A DNA stretch of 25,447 bases from Nevskia sp043781855 (GTDB taxonomy: Bacteria; Pseudomonadota; Gammaproteobacteria; Nevskiales; Nevskiaceae), in assembly GCA_043781855.1 (NCBI GenBank), contig JAYWBB010000151.1, positions 1 through 25,447 of the forward strand, given 5' to 3'. The position numbers and the translations under genes are program-made. A model generated the notes under the pieces. That model was not told the origin of the DNA. It was given only the letters and a program-made list of their open reading frames with translations, and made no database searches. Below are positions 1 through 7,992 of the stretch, one piece after another. Each line of letters starts with the position of its first letter. Within the stretch, counting starts at the first letter, position 1.

Positions 1-237
1 TGGAGTCATTCGGGACCGTTTCAGTGGGTAACGGGGTGCTCATCGTCGTTATTTGTGAATCGGCTCTTTTGCGATGGGGTTGTTCAGAGGTTCCTTAACT
101 CGTCGCTATATGCGGTTCCTGTCTACTCGCGGTTTGGTTTCGTTCCTACGTCGGAGCCTCAAGTAAAAAATGGCATCCAATTTCAGCCCATGCAGCTTAT
201 TGTGCCGCTCACCCTTCGGCGGCGCGGGGGCGGCTGA
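1..237 (+). pseudogene. GNAT acetyltransferase, C-terminal remnant, frameshifted and cut by the window edge
   Basis: The last ~45 codons read NSSLYAVPVYSRFGFVPTSE, then VKNGIQFQPMQL, which is the characteristic C-terminal end of GCN5-related N-acetyltransferases (the A-V-P-V-Y-x-R-F-G-F segment packs around acetyl-CoA). Upstream in this frame the residues do not look like a GNAT. In the frame beginning at base 3 a plausible continuation (VGNGVLIVVICESALLRWGC, then SEV) ends exactly where the good frame begins, near bases 100-104, so one extra base in the cc run there would explain the break. The frame is open to base 1, so the 5' part lies outside the window. GNAT genes are among the commonest integron cassette cargo, which fits the attC site further right. 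Substrate unknown. The family call is fairly safe; the frameshift is inferred. Confidence 0.55.
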
Positions 238-285
238 GCTTAGGCTTCGCGCGTCATTTCCCGCTGCCACTCTGCGGAGGAGCCA

Positions 286-528
286 ATGATTGGTCCTAAT
301 TCCCTGGAGCCCTTTACAGGCCAGCCTCGATCAAGTGCCGTACTTGCATTGCTGCTCGTTTTGCTGGGCGCCGTTTTTGTCAGCGGCCTGGTTCCCACAT
401 CGCCCAATCGCCCGTACTTCGCAGGTCACGCATGGCTACTTGCATCGGCTTGCTGGGTATTGGCTGGCTTTTTCGCTTACTGCGCAATGAAAAGTCGAAG
501 TTCTTCCACATCCGAAAGCAAAAAATGA
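286..528 (+). CDS. Small two-helix membrane protein, unknown function
   Basis: An 80-codon ORF with an ATG preceded by GGAGG (276-280) at suitable spacing. The protein has a short polar N-terminus, a first hydrophobic helix (about residues 18-36, SSAVLALLLVLLGAVFVSGL), a short loop rich in Pro/Asn, a second hydrophobic helix (about residues 49-67) and a Ser/Lys-rich tail. I do not recognise a family. It lies between a GNAT remnant and an SDR remnant and shares their lower GC, so it is probably also mobile cassette cargo; small membrane proteins of unknown function are frequent in cassette arrays. No attC site of its own is visible between it and the SDR gene. It could be a chance ORF, but the ribosome-binding site and the clean two-helix pattern argue for a real gene. 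Confidence 0.55.
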   Translation: MIGPNSLEPFTGQPRSSAVLALLLVLLGAVFVSGLVPTSPNRPYFAGHAWLLASACWVLAGFFAYCAMKSRSSSTSESKK

Positions 529-613
529 AAGCTGTGCGGTTTATCTGTTCGTCCTATAGAACGTCAGGCCACCACAGATTTTTTTCGTGGTCAGCACCAG
601 AATAAATACGTTT

Positions 614-1377
614 ATGACACTACCACTTGATAATAAACTTGCTCTTGTTACAGGAGCTTCTCGTGGGATTGGAGCAGCCATAACGCGACGCCTCGCTGAG
701 GACGGTGCGGCTGTTCTTATCCACTTTAATTCCGGCCGTGAACGCGCAGAGGAAGTGATGCGCGAGATCCGCACCGCAGGGGTAGCGCTGACTTGATCGG
801 TGCGGACCTCAGTCGCCACGACGGCCCGCCGGCGCTGCTCGCCAATCTCGATCAGGCGTTCAGCGGCTGGTTTTCGGGGCGTCTGGACATACTCGTAAAC
901 AACGCCGGGACATTTGACTTCGGGTCGCTCGCTGACGCAACAGACGAATCGTTTGACCGGCTCTTCAACCTCAATGTCCATGCGGTCTTCCAACTCTCTC
1001 GCGACGCCGCGCGGCGCATGACCAAGACAAGTTGGGGCCGGATCATCAATATCGGATCCGTCTTTGGAGAAGCGGCTCCCGCACCGGGAATGGGAATCTA
1101 CTGCGGAACCAAGTTCGCTATACAGGGCTTCACGCGGGCATGGTCTCGTGATCTTGGCGCGAATGGCGTGACAGTCAACAATATCCAGCCAGCAGTGGTC
1201 CAGCCGGAGCCTGTGCCGACGTCGGGCCCTACCTTCGAGGCAATGAAAAAGTTCACCAGCCTGGGCCGCTTCGGGCAACCTGAAGAAGTCGACGAGATGG
1301 TGGCATTTCTTGCCGGACCAGGGGCAGGGTTTATCAACGGGGAAAGCTTCAACATTGACGGCGGCTGGAATGCATGA
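614..1377 (+). pseudogene. Short-chain dehydrogenase/reductase (SDR), frameshifted
   Basis: Two adjacent frames together make a complete classical SDR of about 255 residues. The first part (ATG at 614, MTLPLDNKLALVTGASRGIG) carries the TGxxxGxG NAD(P)-binding loop and ends at a TGA at 794-796 after AGVALT. The second part resumes in another frame with LIGADLSRHDG and carries the NNAG motif, the serine region (INIGSVFG), the catalytic YxxxK (Y-C-G-T-K) and the C-terminal F-N-I-D-G-G-W. Loss of one base near 790-795 explains the break with no missing residues. Substrate cannot be told. An upstream GTG at 587 is in frame, but 614 gives the normal SDR N-terminus. An attC site begins about 20 bases after the stop, so this is integron cassette cargo. 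The break may be real decay or a sequencing error. Confidence 0.85.
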
Positions 1378-1399
1378 CCTCACCGCAATCGAGTGGCGC

Positions 1400-1467
1400 G
1401 CCAAACGGTTCAAGCCGACCGCCACGCTTTGCTTCAGCGTGGCGGCGGCTTGACTTGGGCGTTCGCG
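1400..1467 (+). repeat. Integron attC recombination site (59-base element)
   Basis: Bases 1408-1419 read GTTCAAGCCGAC, the left inner part of attC sites such as that of aadA. The right part, GCGGCTTGACTTGGGCGTT (1445-1463), mirrors the aadA-type GCGGCTTAACTCAAGCGTT. Between them is a perfect stem CGCCACGCT (1420-1428) / AGCGTGGCG (1436-1444) around a short loop. The outer core pair is degenerate: GCCAAAC at 1400-1406 and GTTCGCG at 1461-1467 instead of RYYYAAC / GTTRRRY. Its position right behind the SDR stop and its orientation are those of a cassette recombination site. The degenerate outer core suggests the last site of an array or one no longer recombining. Confidence 0.8.
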
Positions 1468-1508
1468 CGCAGAACGCGCTATTTCCCTCCCCAACCTGTC
1501 ACGTCCAT

Positions 1509-3041
1509 CTATAGCGTTTTCAAAAACGCCACCAGGTCCGCCTTCTCCTCGCTGGTGAAACCGATGCCGAAGCGCTCGTTGTAAAAGTCGACCGCTGCAT
1601 TCAAATCCGCGGCGAGGCCATTGTGGAAGTACGGCGCCCGCGCTGCCAGCGCGCGAAGAATGGGGCCCTTGAAGCGGCCGATGTCCCGCCACTTGCCGGT
1701 GATGAGTGCGCGGCCCGGATCCGTGGTTTGAATCACTTCGCCGGTCTGCACGTTGCGCAGCGTATAAAGGGGCATGTCGGCGGTGCGCCGCGTTGCATCG
1801 GTGAGGCCGATATCGAGGGGCGCCGGGATCGAGTGGTTGCCCGCGCCGGGTGTGTCGTGACAGGTCGTGCAGTTGCCGTGGAAGACCGGTACGTGCAGGT
1901 CATCGTTGATCCCTTTCACGCCCGTGATGGTGATCGGGTGGGTGTTGAACAAGGCTTCGCCGCGCGCTACCGCCAGGCGGGCCGACACCACACTGCGTTC
2001 GGCGCGCTCGTCGTCGTCGGCCTCGCGGCCCACATGGGCGCGTTGCCAGGCGCTGTACAGCGTGAATACATTGGGATCGAACGGCGCGTGGGTTCGATAG
2101 TCGCCATCCACCACGTCGTTGATGCCGAAGTAGAACGGCAGACGGGACGCGTGCTTCGGTCCGCCTTTGGCGCCGTGCGCAGTCAGCCGCTTGGCGTCGT
2201 CATCAAAAATCTGCGCGGTGAAGAGTGAAGTCTCGAAAGAGACGATCGCCTCGCGCTGCTCCTGAGTCAGCGGTTGCGCGGCCTGGGCATGACCCACCGT
2301 CGCGCTATTGGACTGGTGGGCGAGATCGAAATGAATGCTCGCGAAGCAGTTGGTCGTATTGAGAATGCAATCGGTGGAATTGGCGTCCTTGAACGTCTCG
2401 CGGCCATCCAACATGACGGTGCTCAAGAACTTGAGATTGGTTGATGGCAGCGGCCGGCGGAACAGCGACAGTTCCCGGGCGCTGGCGAAGCCGTAGGGGT
2501 CGTCGGCTTTCACCAATTCGAACTCGGCATTCGCCGGGATGCCGATGCCGACCCGGATCAAGCCCTTGTTGAGCAGCATGCTGTAAGCGGCAAAGCGTGC
2601 CGCCACGGTTGACACATCCGCATTCGGCGAATTGGAGCCATCGTTGGTGCGGAAGATCGGGTCCGCTCCTTGCGATGCAAAAAAACGGGCGTTGATTCCC
2701 TCCGGCGTGACCGTCCAGCCCTCGCCTTGCTGATGACAGGTGGCGCAGCTTCGCCCATTGGTGCCGAGGCTCTTGAAGAACGGATTGTTCAGATCGATGG
2801 TGCCGGTCGTGCTGAAGGTGGCCGCGAAGCCGCTGGGATTCCGCTGCGGCACCATATCGGGCGCTCGCTCGCCGTCTCGGGCCTGCGCTTCGCCCGTCAG
2901 ACCGATAACCGTCGCCCCTCCCGCCAATCCCGCGTACAAAGCGAGTACCAGCGGTTTCATTCGCACTTGCCAGTTGATACGGCGGCGCTGCCGTGGCTTT
3001 TGTTGTTTGGCCTTGTCGGCATGATGATCAATGGTTGCCAT
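1509..3041 (-). CDS. Exported di-heme cytochrome c peroxidase-like protein
   Basis: A 510-residue protein with two c-type heme attachment motifs, C-A-T-C-H at residues 99-103 and C-T-T-C-H at 391-395, and the C-terminal APYFHNG and VDFYNERF patterns of the bacterial di-heme cytochrome c peroxidase / MauG-like superfamily. The N-terminus has a basic stretch, a hydrophobic segment (about 30-49) and an AQA cleavage-like site near residue 54, so it should be periplasmic. At 510 residues it is longer than classical peroxidases (~330), with a large insert between the hemes; it may be an oxidase or an oxygenating di-heme enzyme. The start is supported by AGGAGA a few bases upstream. It lies downstream of the kinase and sigma genes on the same strand, separated by ~290 bases, so it has its own promoter or is a regulon target. 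Substrate unknown. Confidence 0.85.
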   Translation of the reverse strand: MATIDHHADKAKQQKPRQRRRINWQVRMKPLVLALYAGLAGGATVIGLTGEAQARDGERAPDMVPQRNPSGFAATFSTTGTIDLNNPFFKSLGTNGRSCATCHQQGEGWTVTPEGINARFFASQGADPIFRTNDGSNSPNADVSTVAARFAAYSMLLNKGLIRVGIGIPANAEFELVKADDPYGFASARELSLFRRPLPSTNLKFLSTVMLDGRETFKDANSTDCILNTTNCFASIHFDLAHQSNSATVGHAQAAQPLTQEQREAIVSFETSLFTAQIFDDDAKRLTAHGAKGGPKHASRLPFYFGINDVVDGDYRTHAPFDPNVFTLYSAWQRAHVGREADDDERAERSVVSARLAVARGEALFNTHPITITGVKGINDDLHVPVFHGNCTTCHDTPGAGNHSIPAPLDIGLTDATRRTADMPLYTLRNVQTGEVIQTTDPGRALITGKWRDIGRFKGPILRALAARAPYFHNGLAADLNAAVDFYNERFGIGFTSEEKADLVAFLKTL

Positions 3042-3334
3042 GATCTGTCTCCTGTGGCTGGACGGCGAGCAAAAATTGTTTGTCGCTTATCTATGCACAC
3101 GGATTGCGTCAGCAAAACCGGACACGACTCATTGCCTGGAACTTTGGTGTAGCGAGAAAGGGATGACTCGCGGGCAGCTGCTTTCGCACTGGTGTCGTGC
3201 GTCAAAGATGATTACAGCCCGTTTGTCATTCCCGTGGAGGAAGTAATTCAATGACTTGGCTCGATAGTATTGGACTCCACCTCGCGGGAATAGTAGAAAC
3301 ATGGTCGTACGCTATGACTGATTGGTAGCTCTCA
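3042..3334. other. Intergenic region between kinase and cytochrome genes
   Basis: About 290 bases with no convincing conserved gene. It must hold the promoter of the minus-strand cytochrome gene. On the plus strand there is one 25-codon ORF with a ribosome-binding site (listed separately). An imperfect inverted repeat (ATTCCCG-TGGAG near 3228-3239 against CTCCACCT-CGGGAAT near 3275-3291) overlaps that ORF and might form a hairpin. Confidence 0.5.
3251..3328 (+). CDS. Possible 25-residue small protein
   Basis: ATG at 3251 is preceded by GGAGGAAG (3236-3243), and the frame runs 25 codons to TAG: it begins MTWLDSIGLHLAGIVETW and ends in MTDW. The sequence is Trp-rich and mildly amphipathic. No family is recognised. 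It lies between two minus-strand genes, so it would need its own promoter. The spacing to the ATG is slightly long and an ORF this short can occur by chance; listed only because of the purine-rich leader. Confidence 0.18.
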   Translation: MTWLDSIGLHLAGIVETWSYAMTDW

Positions 3335-6300
3335 TCAGGAACTGCGCTTGTCGAGCCGCGCCGCCAGTTCGCGCAACGGTTTTTTGAATTGCTCACCGAG
3401 GTCCTTGTGGGCGGCATGGATGGCCTTGGCCTGGGCGAGCAGCTTTTTTACCGGCTCGCGCTCGCCCCGGTCCATGAGGCAGCCCGCCAAGGCGATCTTC
3501 GCTTCGGCAAGTCGCGGGCTGTTGGGGTCATCGCCGGCCTCGCGCAGTTGCAGTGCCCGTTCCAGATGGACGAGTGCTGCCTTTGCGTCGCCAGACTGTT
3601 GCAGCGCCATGCCGAGCGCAAGGGACGCGTCGGCTTCGAGGGTCTGGAAATAATCGCGCACCGGCGAACGCTGTATCTGCTCCAGTGCCGCCTGCGCGGC
3701 GACGCTGGACTCGGCGACGCGGTTCTCCTGCAAGTACGCGCGGGCAAGTTCGATTTGCGCGCTCGTCGGGTCCACCAGCAGCGGCAGACGTGGCGCGTTC
3801 AAGGGCGCCCGCACCCGGCCGAGGGTTTCGATCGCCGAAGAGGCATCGCCTTGCGCGAGCGCAAGCCTCGCCACTTCGATGAGGTAGGGATTTTCCATTG
3901 CCGGATCGGTCGCGGTCCCGCCGACGTGCCGCCACATGGTCAAGGCTTCCACCAATACCTTCTCCGCGTCGTTGTAGCGGCCCAACGCGGTGAACAGCGC
4001 GCCCTGCCGGCGCAGCCCCTTGGCCAAAGGCTCTGATTCGGGGTAGAGGCTGCGCGCGTCCTCGACATCCAGCGCAAGAAACTTTTCCGCAGCTTCCAGC
4101 CGACCGTCGACCAACAGCATCTGGCCATAGAACCCGTTGACGACGGCGACGACCGCCGAGCCCTGCTTGCTTTTGTCGCGTTCCAGTTCAGCGAGCGCAC
4201 TTTCGATCAGGTGCCTGCCCTCCTCGCGGCGCGACGTGGCGTGCAGGAACGCGCCCAGCCGCGTCCCTGACTGCAGCGTCTCGTTGTGCGAGTCGCCGTT
4301 GAGTTTGCGCGACGCGGCCAGCGAGGCACGAAAGTTTTGTTCGGCCTCGCCAACCTTGATCAGCGCTGCCTGCGCGCCGGCGAGTTGGGCCAGCGGCGCG
4401 ATCTCCCAGGCTGACATGCCAGGTTCGCGCTTGTGCACCAGCGCCAACTGCTCGCGGTACAAGGTTTCGGACGCTTCGTAATCGCCCAGTTCAAAGCGGG
4501 AGCGGGCCGCGAGTTGCATTGCCAGTACCAGGATCCAGTCATCCTGGTTTCGCGCTTGCGCTCGCAAAAGGCCGACCGCCTTATCGGCGTAGCTGCGCAT
4601 TTTTTCCGGAGCGGTATAGCGGTTATAGCGGGCGAACTCCATCCATAGCCCGGCGCGAATCCGCGACGAGAAATCCCCTGCGGCATCAAGAATAGTCTTG
4701 GCCTCGTTGAGCGCGGCGAGCGATTTGCCGCGCTCGCGGGTCGACGCGATATCTTCCACATAGTCGAGCAGCGCCTCGGCCACGCGGGGGTCCAGCGCAC
4801 CGTAGGCCGTTTTCAGAGCCTCGATCCTTTGCAGGCGCAACGCCGAGGCCTGCGTGTCCAGGCCCATCTGCGTGTACATGTCGCCCAGCGTGACGAGCAC
4901 CTCCGCCTGCGCTTCCGGCACGTTCTTCAGGCTCTCGCCGACCCGCTGGGCGCCGATGTCGAGCAGGTCTCGCGCCGTGGTTTGCCGCGCCTTTTGCGGG
5001 TCCGCTTGCAGATGTGTGTTGGTGCGGAAAATATCGAGCAGGAACCCTTGCACCGCCTGCGCGCGTTTGGCTTCGTTCTGCGCCAGTGTCGCCTGCTCGC
5101 GCGCGATGCGCGCCTGCCAGAGTGACGCTAGCGTCGCTGCAATGAGCACCAATGCAATGCCCAGCGCGCTGCCGACCGCGAGTTTGTTGCGCGCGACGAA
5201 TTTGCGCAGCCAATAGAGCGCGCTGTCTGCTTGCGCCAGCACGGGCTCGCCGGCCAGATAGCGCTCGACGTCCTGCGTGAACGCATCGGCCGTGGCGTAG
5301 CGCTCGGCCGGAGTTTTCTTCAGCGCCTTGAGGACGATGGTGTCGAGGTCGCCGGCCAGCGCCTTGCGCAGTTTTTTGACCGTGAGCGACCGCTCACCGG
5401 CCTTCGCGCTGTCGCCGATGGTTTGGCTGGGCCGCTGCGAGTCGGCGCCGAGGATCGCCTCCTCCATCGCCGCGCGGGAATTGCGCTTCAGTTCGTAGGG
5501 CCGCTCGCCGGTGAGCAGTTCATAGAGCAGAACGCCCAGCGAGTACACGTCGCTGGCGGTATTGAGCGGGGCGCCGGTGATTTGTTCCGGGCTGGCGTAA
5601 TCGGGTGTGAGCGCGCGGCCACCCAGTTGGGTGAGCTCCGTCTCCCGGGCCTCGCCCTCGGTCATCAGCTTGGCGATGCCGAAGTCGAGAAGGTGGATTT
5701 CGCCATCGCCGGTGACCAGGATGTTGGAAGGCTTCAGGTCGCGGTGGATGACCAGATTGGCGTGCGCGTATTGCACGGCGCCCAGCACTTGCAGAAACAG
5801 CCGCAAGCGTGCACCGATCGCGAGTCGCCTGGTATTGCAGAACGCGGTGAGTGGCTCGCCTTCGACGTACTCCAGGGCCAGATAGGGCTGGCCCGTCGGC
5901 GTGATGCCCGCGTCGTAGAGGCGGGCGATGTGCGGATGGGTGAGTGCCGCGAGAATGTCTCGCTCGCGGGCGAAGCGCTCGGCCAGCGCTTTCCGGTGCA
6001 GCGAGATGATGGGCAGCTTCAACGCGACCGGGCGTTTGATGAGGCCGTCGCTGCGCTCGGCCAGCCACACCGCGCCCATGCCGCCGTAACCCAGTTCGCG
6101 TAACAAGCGATACGCGCCGACGATCACGCCTTCGCGGAGCGTGTCGATGACTCCGGCCGCGGCTCCGCCCTGCGCCGTGCCGATCAGGACATCGCTGGCG
6201 ATACACTCCAGAGGCTTCAGGAAATCGTCGGTTTCGACAACCGCGCGCCGGCCGAGCAAGTCGCGCAACGTCGGCGTCAGCGACGCGTACTCGTCGCCGA

Positions 6301-6397
6301 GACGCGCCAGCCACGGCTCCCGTTCGCTATCGGGCAGGTCCAACGCATCATCCAATAACCTGGAAATGGCCGGCCACTGATTGAGATCGACGCGCAT
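3335..6397 (-). CDS. Membrane Ser/Thr protein kinase with C-terminal TPR-like sensor region
   Basis: A 1020-residue Hanks-type kinase. After a ~90-residue helical N-terminus typical of sigma-linked kinases (DALDLPDSEREPWLARL), the kinase domain spans about residues 94-380: glycine loop LGYGGMGAVW (102-111), catalytic Lys127 in VALK, HRDLKPSN (218-225), DFG (238-240) and TPDYASPEQ in the activation segment. All key catalytic residues are present. One transmembrane helix follows (about 405-427), then ~590 residues of helical repeats with TPR-like spacing, presumably periplasmic and sensory. It probably phosphorylates the neighbouring ECF sigma factor, whose gene lies 171 bases upstream on the same strand; this link is inference from known kinase/ECF pairs. 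GGAG precedes the ATG. The repeat region has many paralogues, so the signal cannot be predicted. Confidence 0.93.
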   Translation of the reverse strand: MRVDLNQWPAISRLLDDALDLPDSEREPWLARLGDEYASLTPTLRDLLGRRAVVETDDFLKPLECIASDVLIGTAQGGAAAGVIDTLREGVIVGAYRLLRELGYGGMGAVWLAERSDGLIKRPVALKLPIISLHRKALAERFARERDILAALTHPHIARLYDAGITPTGQPYLALEYVEGEPLTAFCNTRRLAIGARLRLFLQVLGAVQYAHANLVIHRDLKPSNILVTGDGEIHLLDFGIAKLMTEGEARETELTQLGGRALTPDYASPEQITGAPLNTASDVYSLGVLLYELLTGERPYELKRNSRAAMEEAILGADSQRPSQTIGDSAKAGERSLTVKKLRKALAGDLDTIVLKALKKTPAERYATADAFTQDVERYLAGEPVLAQADSALYWLRKFVARNKLAVGSALGIALVLIAATLASLWQARIAREQATLAQNEAKRAQAVQGFLLDIFRTNTHLQADPQKARQTTARDLLDIGAQRVGESLKNVPEAQAEVLVTLGDMYTQMGLDTQASALRLQRIEALKTAYGALDPRVAEALLDYVEDIASTRERGKSLAALNEAKTILDAAGDFSSRIRAGLWMEFARYNRYTAPEKMRSYADKAVGLLRAQARNQDDWILVLAMQLAARSRFELGDYEASETLYREQLALVHKREPGMSAWEIAPLAQLAGAQAALIKVGEAEQNFRASLAASRKLNGDSHNETLQSGTRLGAFLHATSRREEGRHLIESALAELERDKSKQGSAVVAVVNGFYGQMLLVDGRLEAAEKFLALDVEDARSLYPESEPLAKGLRRQGALFTALGRYNDAEKVLVEALTMWRHVGGTATDPAMENPYLIEVARLALAQGDASSAIETLGRVRAPLNAPRLPLLVDPTSAQIELARAYLQENRVAESSVAAQAALEQIQRSPVRDYFQTLEADASLALGMALQQSGDAKAALVHLERALQLREAGDDPNSPRLAEAKIALAGCLMDRGEREPVKKLLAQAKAIHAAHKDLGEQFKKPLRELAARLDKRSS

Positions 6398-6568
6398 CAG
6401 CCAGACTCTCCAAAATTGGCGTGGTTTCCCCTGATATAACGGAAAAATGGAGCGTAAACCGGACAGACGAAATAACGGGCTAGTGTAGGTGCGCCCAAAG
6501 GATTGCTACTTGTCAGGATGATGCGCTGTCGTCGCGGCAAAAACCCTGGCGAGCGTGGCCCAACCGCA

Positions 6569-7120
6569 CTAGCGCAGCATGGTCGCCAGAAGCAGCCGCG
6601 CCTTCTCCCAGTCCCGTCGCACGGTGCGCTCGCTCACGCCAAGTACGCTGGCGACCTCTTCTTCGGTCAACCCGGCAAAATACCGTAGCTCGACCACCTT
6701 GACCAGGCGCTCGTCCACGGTCGCCAGTTCCTCCAGTGCCTCGTGCACGCCCAGCACTTCGTTCTCCCGGGAAGAAACCGAATCTGCGATTTGGGTGTCG
6801 AGCGGGATGTGGATGCCAGCGCCGCCGCGCCGCTCAGCGCTGCGCTCGCGAATCAGATCGACGACGATGTTGCGCATCACTTTGGCGGCATAGGCGAGGA
6901 AGTGCCCACGGTCGTTGATCTTGAGGTCGCCGGCGCGGATGAACCGCACGTAGGATTCGTGCACGAGCGATGTGGTATCGAGCAGCGTCAGCGGATCGCT
7001 GCGGCGCATGCGGCTCTTCGCCAGCCGATGCAAATCGTCGTACAGCGCTACAAAAAGTTCGCTGACAGCCTGGGGGTTGCCATGATTCGCGGCGTGGATA
7101 AGGGTGGTAACGTCAGCCAT
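6569..7120 (-). CDS. ECF RNA polymerase sigma factor (TIGR02999-like, kinase-linked)
   Basis: A 183-residue ECF sigma factor. Region 2 covers about residues 15-90 (LVHESYVRF, then GHFLAYAAKVMRNIVVDLIR) and region 4 about 125-180 (VVELRYFAGLTEEEVASVLG, then SERTVRRDW helix-turn-helix). This matches the TIGR02999-type sigma factors found beside Ser/Thr kinases and related to group ECF43. The segment that is normally acidic (D-A-E-D) in region 2.2 and contacts the core enzyme reads D48-T49-T50-S51 here, so it has three phosphorylatable residues where acids are expected. No anti-sigma gene is nearby; the kinase gene follows directly. AGGA precedes the ATG. It probably directs transcription in response to kinase activity; its target promoters cannot be read from this window. 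Confidence 0.93.
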   Translation of the reverse strand: MADVTTLIHAANHGNPQAVSELFVALYDDLHRLAKSRMRRSDPLTLLDTTSLVHESYVRFIRAGDLKINDRGHFLAYAAKVMRNIVVDLIRERSAERRGGAGIHIPLDTQIADSVSSRENEVLGVHEALEELATVDERLVKVVELRYFAGLTEEEVASVLGVSERTVRRDWEKARLLLATMLR

Positions 7121-7453
7121 GAATTTCCTCGTATGCGCCGGGCGGGCTGGCGCGGGGAATCGACTAAGAACTTATCCCGTAAATCATGTTTATCTCGCCT
7201 GGCACTTGCCGAAAGCAAAAGATCGCAGCGGCGAGAAGGGCAAAGCCAAGCATGGATGATGCGCTTTTTCATAACCAGGGAATCGCTGAAAAAGCCGCTC
7301 TCGGCCCGATAAAATTCGGGTCATCAGGAGAGGCTTCGGTCATCATTGCGCGGGTTGGCGGTGTCGATCCCGCGGGACATAAAAATCGCGGTTTGCGGCC
7401 GCGTCGCTGCGCAGGCCAAAAGCGGGACCCTTCGGACCAGCCGGGAGAATGTC
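7121..7453. other. Intergenic region between divergent sigma and RidA genes
   Basis: About 330 bases between divergent starts, so it should hold promoters for both. No conserved gene is seen. A small inverted repeat CCCG-ATAAAATT-CGGG occurs near 7306-7320. An in-frame upstream extension of the RidA ORF (from 7346) is open but lacks family similarity. Confidence 0.45.
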
Positions 7454-7939
7454 ATGGCCAAGATTGAGAAAAAGCTTGCTGCACTCGGTCTGGTCCTGCC
7501 GGCGCCGATGAAGCCGCCGCCGGGCGTCGTTCTGCCATTTCAGTTCGTCCGGCTCCGGGGCCATCGTGCGTTCATCTCCGGACACGGGCCGCAGAATGCC
7601 GATGGGTCGCTCGCATCACCCCTGGGCAAGGTCGGGAAGGAACTTACCGTCGAGCAAGGTTATGCGGCGGCTCGGCTGACGGCCCTGGCGATCCTTGGCA
7701 GCCTGCAGCGTGCGCTCGGCGATCTCGACCGCGTGACGGCCTGGGAGTGCGTGTTCGGGATGGTCAACTCGGCGCCGGGCTTCAATCAGCAGCCCAGTGT
7801 CATCAACGGATTTTCGGAATTGATTCTGGAGTTGTACGGGCCTGATGTCGGCGCGCATGCGCGTAGCGCGGTCGGGCTTGCGGAGTTGCCGTTCAATATT
7901 CCAGTCGAGATCGAGGCCGAAGTGGAGATCAGGAGCTGA
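7454..7939 (+). CDS. RidA/YjgF family protein (YoaB-like subgroup)
   Basis: A 161-residue protein of the Rid (YjgF/YER057c/UK114) superfamily. Recognisable parts are FISGHGPQNADG (about 40-51), the helix TVEQGYAAARLTALAILGSL (65-84) and the C-terminal ARSAVGLAELPFNIPVEIEA (136-155). The arginine of A-R-S-A-V (R137) aligns with the residue that binds the imine substrate carboxylate in RidA, so enamine/imine deaminase activity is possible. It is longer than RidA (~128), as in the YoaB-like/atypical subgroup, whose substrates are poorly known. The start at 7454 is chosen because GGGAGAAT lies just upstream; an earlier in-frame start lacks support. It is transcribed away from the sigma gene and stands alone. 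Confidence 0.88.
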   Translation: MAKIEKKLAALGLVLPAPMKPPPGVVLPFQFVRLRGHRAFISGHGPQNADGSLASPLGKVGKELTVEQGYAAARLTALAILGSLQRALGDLDRVTAWECVFGMVNSAPGFNQQPSVINGFSELILELYGPDVGAHARSAVGLAELPFNIPVEIEAEVEIRS

Positions 7940-7992
7940 ACGAAGACGCTGACCGCATTCGGAATGGAGGCGTTGCAGCCGGCGTCAATGCG

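Noticed and set aside
529..613. Possible attC between the small membrane protein and SDR genes
   Set aside because: Only a short weak hairpin (GTTC...GAAC) is seen; no attC arms or core sites.
541..1692. A 383-codon minus-strand open frame across the SDR gene
   Set aside because: It runs antisense through the SDR gene and through the attC site and overlaps the cytochrome gene; no domain is recognisable.
5231..6103. A 290-codon plus-strand open frame
   Set aside because: Antisense to the kinase domain; no motif of its own.
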